5,813 nucleotides of DNA from Actinomycetota bacterium (GTDB taxonomy: Bacteria; Actinomycetota; Coriobacteriia; Anaerosomatales; Anaerosomataceae), in contig DSAI01000086.1 in assembly GCA_011372845.1 (NCBI GenBank), forward strand, positions 1 to 5,813, read 5' to 3'. Numbering within the stretch: the stretch's first letter is position 1; each line of letters starts with the position of its first letter. Both the position numbers and the translations under genes were made by a program. Below the pieces are notes generated by a model. That model was not told the DNA's origin. It worked only from the letters and a program-made list of their open reading frames with translations, and searched no databases. This document shows positions 1 to 5,430 of this stretch, piece after piece.

Positions 1-827
1 ACGGTGCCGGCACCGTCGGGCCAGCCGTCGAGCGAGAGTCCCGCAGCGGTGCCGTAGCGCCGATTCCCCGCGACGCGCGGCCAGATCGGCCGGTACGGAT
101 CGCTGGCGAAGTACCCGTCCACGCCGTCGGCGATGGCGCGCGCGATCGTCGCCTGTCCGCTCGCCGACGTGATGTACGCGCGGTCCGAGGCGTTGGAGAG
201 GAAGCCGCATTCGGCAAGGATCGCGGGCATGTGCGACCACCGGATCACGTAGAAGCCGGTCGTCTTGGCGCCGCGATCCCTGAGCGGGGTGGCGTCGACG
301 ACCTCACGGTGCACGAACGTTGCGAGCGTCGCTCCCAGCCGGTCTTCAGCGGCCGAGTAGGTCTCGTAGCCCTGCGCCGCGCTCGTGATGCTCGCGTTGT
401 TGTGTATAGAGATGAAGATGTCGGCGCCGGCGGCGTTCGCGCGGTCGCAGCGGGCCTGCAGGTCGTCGCGTGGAACGCCATCGCTGTACCGGGTGGTGCC
501 GTCGGCGAACCAGTCCCAGGTGTCCGTCTCGGAGTCGTACCGCCAGGTGGCCCGGTCGGTGGGTCCCACGGTCACGTCGCTCGTACGGGACATCGTGACC
601 GTGTGGCCGCGCGCGACGAGTTCCGAGCGCAGCCTGAGCGCAATCTGCAGGTTGACGGTCTTCTCGGCGATGCCCGCGTAGACGGCGCCAGGGTATATGC
701 CACCGTGACCGGGGTCGATGAAGACACGTGCGGCGTGTGCCGGGGAAGCCAGGGTGAGGGTGCTGGCCAAGGCGATCATGGCCAGCAGCATGCTGGCGCC
801 GATCACGGGCCGGTGTCTACGGTACAT
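1..827 (-). CDS. Secreted N-acetylmuramoyl-L-alanine amidase (Amidase_3) with CWB2 wall-binding repeat, 3' end cut by window edge
   Basis: This enzyme cleaves the bond between N-acetylmuramic acid and L-alanine of the stem peptide in peptidoglycan, outside the membrane. I translated 275 codons from the ATG at 827-825. Residues 1-32 form a signal peptide: basic MYRRHR start, hydrophobic core, and an AHA|A cleavage site. The Amidase_3 fold follows at about 34-240. Zinc ligands are His41 in FIDPGHGG, Glu55 in AEKTVNL and His142 in ISIHNNA; the catalytic Glu is Glu206 in ILAECGFLSN. Near residue 251, RVAGNRRYGTAA matches the start of a cell-wall-binding repeat 2 (CWB2), which anchors proteins non-covalently to wall polymers; more repeats probably lie beyond base 1. 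An extra loop rich in Trp, Asp and Thr (about 87-122) precedes the third zinc ligand. The ribosome site is weak (AAAGG, complement of 840-844, 12 bases from the ATG). The gene is divergent from guaB3. Likely role: wall turnover or daughter-cell separation (inferred). Confidence 0.93.
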   Translation of the reverse strand, partial: MYRRHRPVIGASMLLAMIALASTLTLASPAHAARVFIDPGHGGIYPGAVYAGIAEKTVNLQIALRLRSELVARGHTVTMSRTSDVTVGPTDRATWRYDSETDTWDWFADGTTRYSDGVPRDDLQARCDRANAAGADIFISIHNNASITSAAQGYETYSAAEDRLGATLATFVHREVVDATPLRDRGAKTTGFYVIRWSHMPAILAECGFLSNASDRAYITSASGQATIARAIADGVDGYFASDPYRPIWPRVAGNRRYGTAAGLSLDGWPDGAGT

Positions 828-894
828 TGCTGCGGTCGGCCTTTCGGGTCGTATGCCGGCGGACGATGCCGCCGCGGAACCACGAATTGCCGGT

Positions 895-900
895 ATTATA
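895..900 (-). promoter_or_regulatory. -10 box of the amidase promoter
   Basis: On the minus strand this hexamer reads TATAAT, a perfect sigma-A-type -10 box, and it stands out in GC-rich surroundings. No good -35 box lies at 16-18 bases; the nearest T-rich candidates (TTGTTG at 918-913, TTGAAC at 915-910) are spaced too closely. Transcription would start near 888-889, giving a leader of about 60 bases. That leader contains a small hairpin, CGGCGG/CCGCCG, with arms at 857-862 and 869-874. Confidence 0.6.
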
Positions 901-910
901 GCGCAGAGTG

Positions 911-939
911 TTCAACAACATCGGTCGAACCCCTACAAT
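911..939 (+). promoter_or_regulatory. Putative promoter of the guaB3-guaA operon
   Basis: The -10 candidate TACAAT (934-939) matches the consensus at 5 of 6 positions. A weak -35 candidate, TTCAAC (911-916, 3 of 6), lies 17 bases upstream. Transcription would start near 946, leaving about 159 bases before the guaB3 ATG at 1105. The site lies back to back with the minus-strand TATAAT at 895-900, so the two promoters probably share polymerase-contact sequence. Confidence 0.5.
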
Positions 940-1002
940 ACGTCTACCGGGGCGGTCGGCATCACAGCTATCTGACACACCGATAGGATCACAGTCTCCT
1001 TC

Positions 1003-1047
1003 AGACCAGGTGTCGCCCGTTTCGAACACGGGGCTGGACCCTGGTCT
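1003..1047 (+). other. Large hairpin in the guaB3 leader
   Basis: AGACCAGG (1003-1010) pairs perfectly with CCTGGTCT (1040-1047). Inside it, CCCGT (1016-1020) pairs with ACGGG (1028-1032), giving a two-part stem-loop. Three T's (1047-1049) follow, too few for a standard intrinsic terminator. An alternative pairing, GGTGTC (1009-1014) with GACACC (1076-1081), would disrupt the outer stem. This could be an attenuator or mRNA-stability element for the purine genes. It does not look like the known purine riboswitch, and I cannot assign a family. Confidence 0.4.
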
Positions 1048-1104
1048 TTGCACATAGACGGACGGCGGTTCCGGGGACACCGGACAAGAGAGGCGGCGCA
1101 CAGC

Positions 1105-2280
1105 ATGGAGATCGAGATCGGGCGTGGCAAGACGGCACGGCAGGCGTACGGATTCGACGACATCGCGATCGTCCCAAGTCGCCGGACCCGTGACCCCCGG
1201 GATGTGAACATCGGCTGGGAGTTCACGTTCAAGGGCCGCGACTACATCTTCGAGCTTCCCGTGCTCGCGTCGGCCATGGACGGTGTCGTGGATCCCGCGT
1301 TCGCCATCACGCTCGGCAAGCTGGGCGGTCTTGCGGTGCTGAACCTCGAGGGCATCCAGACCCGGTACGCCGACCCGAGCCCCCATCTCGACGCGATCGC
1401 CTCGTTCTCGCGTGAGGAAGCCACCCGCCGGATGCAGGAGATCTATGCCGCCGAGGAAGTGAAGCCCGAGCTCGTGAAGCAGCGTGTCGCCGAGGTCAAG
1501 GCCGGAGGCGTGCTCGCTGCCGCTTCGCTCACACCGCAGAACGTGGAAAGGTTCATCGGTCCGGCGCTCGAGGGCGGACTCGATATCCTCATCATCCAGG
1601 GCACGGTGGTCTCAGCGGAGCATGTCTCAAGCTACGACAAGCCGCTCGACCTGAACGCCTTCATCGCGTCGCTCGACATCCCGGTGATCGTAGGCGGCTG
1701 CTGCAGCTACCAGGGTGCTCTGCATCTCATGCGCACCGGTGCGGTAGGCGTTCTCGTGGGCGTAGGCCCCGGTCACGCGTGCACTTCCCGCCGCGTGCTG
1801 GGTATCGGCGTGCCGCAGTGCACGGCGGTCGCTGATGCCGCGGCGGCCCGCATGCGGCATCTTGATGAGACCGGCGTGTACTGCCACGTCATCGCTGACG
1901 GCGGGATGCGTACGGGTGGCGACCTTGCCAAGGCCATCGCCTGCGGCGCCGACAGCGTGATGATCGGCTCGCCGCTGGCCGCCGCCACTGAGGCGCCGGG
2001 CCGCGGCTACCACTGGGGCATGGCGACCTTCCACCCCGACCTGCCCCGCGGCACGCGCGTCTTCGCGGGCCAGAAGGGTACGCTTGAGGAGATCCTCACC
2101 GGTCCGGCGCATGAGAACGACGGCACGCTCAACCTCTGCGGCGGGCTTCGCACCTCGATGGCGACCTGCGGATACGAGAACCTCAAGGCGTTCCAGAAGG
2201 CCGAGGTCATGGTGGCCCCGGCGCTGCAGACGGAGGGCAAGTTCCTCCAGCAGTCGCAGGGCGTCGGCATGGGTCGTTAG
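1105..2280 (+). CDS. guaB3: GuaB3-family IMP dehydrogenase, CBS-less
   Basis: The predicted reaction is NAD-dependent oxidation of IMP to XMP, the committed cytosolic step toward GMP. The 391-residue protein is a single (beta/alpha)8 barrel without the paired CBS domains of ordinary GuaB. The opening MEIEIGRGK and [16 protein letters not shown] is the GuaB3 signature. [10 protein letters not shown] (55-64) is the first active-site strand. [12 protein letters not shown] (218-229) is the catalytic loop with Cys226. [11 protein letters not shown] (263-273) and VMIGSP (285-290) are the phosphate-binding segments. [11 protein letters not shown] (346-356) lies in the C-terminal flap region. The ATG at 1105 is chosen because AAGAGAGG (1086-1093) is 11 bases upstream and the family start is conserved; a TTG at 1048 would add 19 unrelated residues. 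The stop lies 8 bases before guaA. Catalytic activity is known for at least some GuaB3 proteins, but many are assigned by homology only, so a divergent role is possible. Confidence 0.93.
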   Translation: MEIEIGRGKTARQAYGFDDIAIVPSRRTRDPRDVNIGWEFTFKGRDYIFELPVLASAMDGVVDPAFAITLGKLGGLAVLNLEGIQTRYADPSPHLDAIASFSREEATRRMQEIYAAEEVKPELVKQRVAEVKAGGVLAAASLTPQNVERFIGPALEGGLDILIIQGTVVSAEHVSSYDKPLDLNAFIASLDIPVIVGGCCSYQGALHLMRTGAVGVLVGVGPGHACTSRRVLGIGVPQCTAVADAAAARMRHLDETGVYCHVIADGGMRTGGDLAKAIACGADSVMIGSPLAAATEAPGRGYHWGMATFHPDLPRGTRVFAGQKGTLEEILTGPAHENDGTLNLCGGLRTSMATCGYENLKAFQKAEVMVAPALQTEGKFLQQSQGVGMGR

Positions 2281-2284
2281 GTGA
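2279..2284 (+). promoter_or_regulatory. Ribosome binding site of guaA overlapping the guaB3 stop
   Basis: AGGTGA begins inside the TAG stop of guaB3 and ends 4 bases before the GTG at 2289. The nearby ATG at 2284 hits TGA after two codons, so GTG is the start. A ribosome finishing guaB3 would be placed directly over this site, which suggests translational coupling. Confidence 0.65.
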
Positions 2285-2288
2285 TGGC

Positions 2289-3839
2289 GTGACCGACTAC
2301 CACGACCAGCAGCCCACGGTCCTCGTTCTTGATTTCGGTGCGCAGTATGCGCAGCTCATCGCCCGGCGCGTGCGCGAGGCACGTGTCTACTCGGAGATCG
2401 TCCCGCACGATATCAGCCTCGAGGAAATCCAGCGCCGCCAGCCGGCGGCGTTGATCCTCTCCGGCGGCCCGGCGAGCGTCTATGCGCCTGACGCACCCAA
2501 GATGGATGCGCGCATCTACGAGTCGGGGATACCGATCCTCGGGTTCTGCTACGGCATGCAGCTCATGGCGCTCGACCTCGGTGGCCAGGTACCGCATACC
2601 GACATCGGCGAGTACGGGTTCGCGGAACTGGTCGTCATGGAGCCGGAGTGCCGGTTGCTTGATGGCGTGCCGGAGAGCTCGCAGTGCTGGATGAGTCACC
2701 GCGACAGCGTCGGTTCGCCGCCGGACGGCTTCCTCGTGACGGCCCGCACGATGGTCACGCCCGTCGCCGCGATGGAGGACCCCGAGAGGAAGCTCTACGC
2801 CACGCAGTTCCATCCCGAGGTCGCCCACACCGCCTTCGGACAGCAGATCATCAGGACCTTCCTGCACGACATCGCCGGGATACCGCCGGTATGGACGATG
2901 CTCAACATCATCGATGAGACGGTCGGGCGTGTGCGGGAGCAAGTGGGGGATGGCCGCGTCATCTGCGCACTGTCCGGCGGTGTCGACTCAAGCGTGGTGG
3001 CAGCCCTGCTGCATCGAGCCATCGGTGACCAGCTCACCTGTGTGTTCGTAGACCATGGTTTGCTGCGTCTGGACGAGGCAGACCAGGTGGTGCGCACGTT
3101 CCGTGACCAGTTCCAGATCGATCTCGTGCATGTGGAGGCCGAGGAGCGCTACCTGTCGCTCCTTGAAGGTGTGACCGATCCCGAGCAGAAGCGGAGCATC
3201 ATCGGCGAGGAGTTCTGGAAGGTCTTCTTCGAGGAAGCCACGAAGCTCGAGGGTGTCGCGTGGCTTGCGCAGGGAACGCTCTATCCCGATGTCATAGAGA
3301 GCGGCAACAAGACCACGGCGAAGATCAAGAGCCACCACAATCTCATCCCCTTCCCGGAAGGCGTGCACTTCGACCTCATCGAGCCGCTGAAGGCGCTCTT
3401 CAAGGACGAGGTCCGCGCCGTGGGCTCGGAACTCGGCCTGCCGGATGAGATCGTGCATCGTCAGCCGTTCCCGGGGCCGGGACTCGCGGTGCGCATCATC
3501 GGTGCGATCACGCGCGAGAAGCTTGACACCCTGCGCGCTGCGGACGCCATCGTGCGTGAGGAGATCGGTGCGTGGGATGTGGATCGGAGCGTGTGGCAGT
3601 ACTTTGCGGTGCTGCCCGACATCCGCAGTGTAGGCGTGATGGGCGATGAGCGGACGTACGGTCATCCCATCATCGTGCGAGCGGTCGCATCGGCCGATGC
3701 CATGACCGCCGACTGGGCGAGGTTGCCGCACGACTTGCTGGCGCGGATGAGCAACCGCATCATCAACGAGGTCGAGGGTATCAACCGGGTAGCGTACGAC
3801 ATCACGAGCAAGCCTCCCGGAACGATCGAGTGGGAGTAG
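2289..3839 (+). CDS. guaA: GMP synthase, glutamine-hydrolysing
   Basis: Converts XMP, ATP and glutamine to GMP, the final step of guanine nucleotide synthesis in the cytosol. The 516 residues match the family length of about 510-525, and all three domains are present. The class I glutamine amidotransferase domain (about 9-195) has nucleophile Cys87 in GFCYGMQ and His175/Glu177 in QFHPEV. The ATP pyrophosphatase domain (about 205-390) has the PP-loop SGGVDSS at 229-235, DHGLLR at 255-260 and [10 protein letters not shown] at 329-338. The dimerization domain (about 390-516) has [13 protein letters not shown] at 391-403 and ends in the typical KPPGTIEWE. Start is GTG, with AGGTGA 4 bases upstream. 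It sits 8 bases after guaB3, so both GMP-branch enzymes should come from one mRNA. I see no missing catalytic residue and no frameshift. Confidence 0.98.
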   Translation: MTDYHDQQPTVLVLDFGAQYAQLIARRVREARVYSEIVPHDISLEEIQRRQPAALILSGGPASVYAPDAPKMDARIYESGIPILGFCYGMQLMALDLGGQVPHTDIGEYGFAELVVMEPECRLLDGVPESSQCWMSHRDSVGSPPDGFLVTARTMVTPVAAMEDPERKLYATQFHPEVAHTAFGQQIIRTFLHDIAGIPPVWTMLNIIDETVGRVREQVGDGRVICALSGGVDSSVVAALLHRAIGDQLTCVFVDHGLLRLDEADQVVRTFRDQFQIDLVHVEAEERYLSLLEGVTDPEQKRSIIGEEFWKVFFEEATKLEGVAWLAQGTLYPDVIESGNKTTAKIKSHHNLIPFPEGVHFDLIEPLKALFKDEVRAVGSELGLPDEIVHRQPFPGPGLAVRIIGAITREKLDTLRAADAIVREEIGAWDVDRSVWQYFAVLPDIRSVGVMGDERTYGHPIIVRAVASADAMTADWARLPHDLLARMSNRIINEVEGINRVAYDITSKPPGTIEWE

Positions 3840-3855
3840 GGATCAGAGTCATGTG

Positions 3856-3883
3856 ACGCGGCGCCGGATGACCGGCGCCGTGT
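3856..3883 (+). terminator. GC-rich hairpin after guaA; possible T-less terminator or mRNA-processing signal
   Basis: CGGCGCCGG (3859-3867) and CCGGCGCCG (3872-3880) form a perfect 9-bp stem around the tetraloop ATGA. Three more pairs, one of them G-T, extend it to 12 bp. It begins 17 bases after the guaA stop, but no T-run follows, so it is not a classic intrinsic terminator. It could be a T-less terminator, a 3'-end stabiliser of the gua mRNA, or a partial barrier before the aromatic genes. Confidence 0.5.
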
Positions 3884-3934
3884 GCGCCATAAGGGCGTTG
3901 CACTGCATGGACCGTCGAGGTAAGGAGAGCGACC

Positions 3935-4213
3935 GTGACCGACGAATCCCGGGCCCAGGAAGAGATCGCCGCGCATCGAGTTCGAATCGACGAGGTCGAC
4001 TGCGAAATCGTGCGGTTGCTGAACGAGCGCGCTGCGGAGTCGCTTGCGATCAGGGCGCTGAAGCCGCAGGTGCATTGGGGTCTGTACGATTCCGAACGTG
4101 AGGAGGAGATCTTCGCCCATCTGGCCGCCTGCAACCAGGGACCCCTGTACGCGGAGAACCTGCGCGAGATCTACGAGACGATCCTGCACGTCATGAAGGA
4201 GATGCGCGGATGA
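3935..4213 (+). CDS. Chorismate mutase, AroQ class, monofunctional short form
   Basis: Rearranges chorismate to prephenate, the branch step toward phenylalanine and tyrosine. The 92-residue all-helical protein aligns without gaps to the N-terminal mutase domain of E. coli PheA: Arg15, Arg32, Lys43, Asp52, Arg55 and Glu56 fall on active-site positions Arg11, Arg28, Lys39, Asp48, Arg51 and Glu52. The last expected contact (E. coli Gln88) is not obvious; with a gap of one it aligns with Arg91. No prephenate dehydratase, dehydrogenase or ACT domain is attached. Start is GTG, 7 bases after AAGGAG (3922-3927). The stop overlaps the next ATG as ATGA, so it is coupled to the DAHP synthase. In Bacillus-type enzymes the same two domains, in the same order, are fused and the mutase part senses pathway products; a non-covalent version of that control is possible here (inferred). 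Confidence 0.88.
   Translation: MTDESRAQEEIAAHRVRIDEVDCEIVRLLNERAAESLAIRALKPQVHWGLYDSEREEEIFAHLAACNQGPLYAENLREIYETILHVMKEMRG
4196..4201 (+). promoter_or_regulatory. Ribosome binding site of the DAHP synthase, inside the chorismate mutase gene
   Basis: AAGGAG lies within the Met-Lys-Glu codons near the end of the chorismate mutase gene, 8 bases before the ATG at 4210. It fixes that start and supports independent loading as well as reinitiation at the ATGA overlap. Confidence 0.75.
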
Positions 4214-5007
4214 GCGGCGAATGGAACGTGACCACCGGCGCTGTCGTGCGCGACGGTGGAGTCACCGTCATCGCTGGCCCATGCTCGGTGGAGAGCCGCG
4301 AGCAGATGCGCGAGGTGGCCGCGGCCCTGAAGGAACTCGGCATCCGGGTGATGCGCGGAGGAGCCTTCAAGCCGCGCACGTCGCCCTTCTCGTTCCAGGG
4401 GCTCGAGCTCAAGGGCCTGGAGCTTCTGCGTGAGGCGGCCGACGAGTACGGACTGCTGGTGGTGACCGAGGTCACCGACTCGGCCAATGCGGCAGTGGTG
4501 AACGAGTATGCCGACATCTTGCAGGTGGGCACGCGGAACATGGCGAACTTCAGCTTGCTCAGGAAGATCGGAGAGGTCACGGCCGATTCCCGCAAGCCCG
4601 TGGTGTTCAAGCGAGGCATGGCCGCCACCATCGAGGAGTGGCTCCAGGCGAGCAACTACATCACGTTGCACGGGAATGAGAACGTGATCCTGTGCGAGCG
4701 GGGGATCCGAACCTTTGAGACCGCGTACCGCTTCACGCTCGACATCACGGCGGTACCGGTCGTGAAGAGCCTGTCGTTGCTGCCGATCATCGTGGATGTG
4801 TCCCACCCGGCAGGGCGGGCCGACCTCGTGCCCGCGATCTCGCGGGCGGCGGTCGCGGTGGGCGCCGACGGCATCATGGTCGAGGTGCACCCGAACCCGC
4901 GCGAGGCGCTCTGCGACGGCCCTCAGTCGCTCGATCTCAAGGGGATCCGTTCGCTCATGGACGAGCTTCAGCCGATAGCCGGAGCGGTTGGACGCTCGCT
5001 GGCGTAG
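4210..5007 (+). CDS. aroF: 3-deoxy-7-phosphoheptulonate (DAHP) synthase, type I-beta, core form
   Basis: Condenses phosphoenolpyruvate with erythrose 4-phosphate, the first step of the shikimate pathway, in the cytosol. The 265-residue protein is a bare TIM barrel of the type I-beta/KDO8P-synthase family with no regulatory extension at either end. Visible motifs are IAGPCSVES (21-29, metal ligand Cys25), [16 protein letters not shown] (49-64, substrate-binding KPR), [10 protein letters not shown] (105-114), FKRG (133-136), [10 protein letters not shown] (161-170), DVSHPAGR (196-203, His199), MVEVHPNP (223-230, Glu225) and DGPQSL (236-241, Asp236). These are the metal and substrate residues expected. 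The [11 protein letters not shown] form points to DAHP rather than KDO8P synthase, as does the neighbouring chorismate mutase. Fusion relatives carry an ACT/ferredoxin-like or mutase domain; without one, this enzyme is either unregulated or controlled by a partner. The symbol follows common annotation of this subfamily. Confidence 0.95.
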   Translation: MSGEWNVTTGAVVRDGGVTVIAGPCSVESREQMREVAAALKELGIRVMRGGAFKPRTSPFSFQGLELKGLELLREAADEYGLLVVTEVTDSANAAVVNEYADILQVGTRNMANFSLLRKIGEVTADSRKPVVFKRGMAATIEEWLQASNYITLHGNENVILCERGIRTFETAYRFTLDITAVPVVKSLSLLPIIVDVSHPAGRADLVPAISRAAVAVGADGIMVEVHPNPREALCDGPQSLDLKGIRSLMDELQPIAGAVGRSLA

Positions 5008-5077
5008 GCTCACGGGTCGGCGGCGCTCAGTCAGTTATCCGGGTCACGATCAGAGGTGCCATCTTTGCGTAACCTCG

Positions 5078-5103
5078 TTGTGAGTCGCCAGTGCTGGCAC
5101 AAT
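5078..5103 (+). promoter_or_regulatory. Inverted repeat overlapping a possible extended -10 promoter
   Basis: TTGTG (5078-5082) is complementary to CACAA (5098-5102). Nested within it, CCAG (5088-5091) is complementary to CTGG (5094-5097). The right arm coincides with TGG-CACAAT (5095-5103), an extended -10-like element, giving a start near 5110 and a leader of about 60 bases. A repressor bound to such a palindrome would block that promoter. Both assignments are tentative. Confidence 0.3.
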
Positions 5104-5157
5104 GTTTGTTAGCTGTATGCCTGGAATCCGGCTCGTGCATGCATATGGCATCGGCAC

Positions 5158-5164
5158 AAGGAGG
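5158..5164 (+). promoter_or_regulatory. Strong ribosome binding site of the zinc protein gene
   Basis: AAGGAGG lies 7 bases before the ATG at 5172. It decides the start over the upstream in-frame ATGs at 5142 and 5145, which have no comparable site. Confidence 0.8.
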
Positions 5165-5171
5165 CGGCACG

Positions 5172-5381
5172 ATGGCATCGTCGACACCGTTCAGCAAGAT
5201 CTGCGTCCACTGCGGGGCTGAGGGTGTCGTGCGCATCGGCTACTGCACGGAGTGCGGCGAAGTCGTATGCGAGCGCTGCGGTGACACCCAGCTCAGCATG
5301 GGCAAGTCCCGCATCATCCATCACTCGTGCCTTAGGACGGCGGGAGAGTCCACCTTCTCCATGATCAAGTTCGTCCAGTAG
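5172..5381 (+). CDS. Small cysteine-rich zinc-binding protein, function unknown
   Basis: I do not recognise this 69-residue protein as a named family. It has three CxxC pairs (Cys11/14, Cys25/28, Cys33/36) followed by His50, His51 and Cys53. That is enough for two zinc ions in a cross-braced arrangement C-x2-C-x10-C-x2-C-x4-C-x2-C-x13-H-x2-C. The middle part, YCTECGEVVCERCGD, resembles B-box or RING-like zinc fingers and could equally be a zinc ribbon. There is no signal peptide or membrane segment, so it should be cytosolic. The strong AAGGAGG site and a codon pattern like its neighbours argue that it is real and expressed. It stands alone, 164 bases after the DAHP synthase and 49 before the helicase. 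Possible roles are nucleic-acid or protein binding; none is shown by the sequence. Confidence 0.8.
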   Translation: MASSTPFSKICVHCGAEGVVRIGYCTECGEVVCERCGDTQLSMGKSRIIHHSCLRTAGESTFSMIKFVQ

Positions 5382-5415
5382 CGCACCGGCGCTTCAATCG
5401 GCCGCCGTCGCGGGG

Positions 5416-5421
5416 TACACT
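5416..5421 (+). promoter_or_regulatory. -10 box of the helicase gene, suggesting a leaderless mRNA
   Basis: TACACT matches the -10 consensus at 4 of 6 positions and fits the actinobacterial TAnnnT pattern. Only 9 bases separate it from the ATG at 5431, so transcription should begin at or within a few bases of the start codon. A weak -35 candidate, TTCAAT (5393-5398), lies 17 bases upstream. There is no Shine-Dalgarno sequence before the ATG, which agrees with leaderless translation. Confidence 0.55.
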
Positions 5422-5430
5422 GTTCACCCC

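Larger units (their letters stand above)
5008..5171 (+). other. Intergenic region between DAHP synthase and zinc protein
   Basis: These 164 bases contain no credible gene and no convincing terminator for the DAHP synthase gene. The notable content is the inverted repeat and possible extended -10 promoter at 5078-5103, and the strong ribosome site at 5158-5164. Confidence 0.6.

Noticed and set aside
231..986. 251-residue plus-strand open frame
   Set aside because: It lies opposite the amidase, which has full catalytic motifs and a signal peptide, and it runs through both divergent promoters. Its composition is Arg/Gly/Val-rich with no motif, typical of an antisense shadow.
1010..1057. 15-codon GTG upstream open frame running through the leader hairpin
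   Set aside because: It has no Shine-Dalgarno sequence and no run of regulatory codons; a chance frame is as likely.
1048..1104. TTG start that would lengthen GuaB3 by 19 residues
   Set aside because: It has no ribosome site, the added residues are unlike the family, and the extension overlaps the leader hairpin. The ATG at 1105 matches the conserved start.
2277..2942. 221-residue minus-strand open frame, and a similar one at 2988-3731
   Set aside because: Both lie antisense to guaA, whose domains are complete. They show His/Arg/Asp-rich shadow composition with no recognizable domain.
3898..3926. Possible promoter with TTGCAC as -35 before the chorismate mutase gene
   Set aside because: At 17 bases the -10 position falls on TAAGGA, which is part of the ribosome site and would leave almost no leader; not convincing.
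5095..5109. Near match to a sigma-54 promoter (TGGCAC, then TTGT)
   Set aside because: The essential -12 GC is GT here, and actinobacteria generally lack RpoN. An extended -10 reading fits better.
5380..5393. Small hairpin AGCGC/GCGCT at the stop of the zinc protein gene
   Set aside because: It has only five base pairs and two T's after it; too weak to call a terminator.
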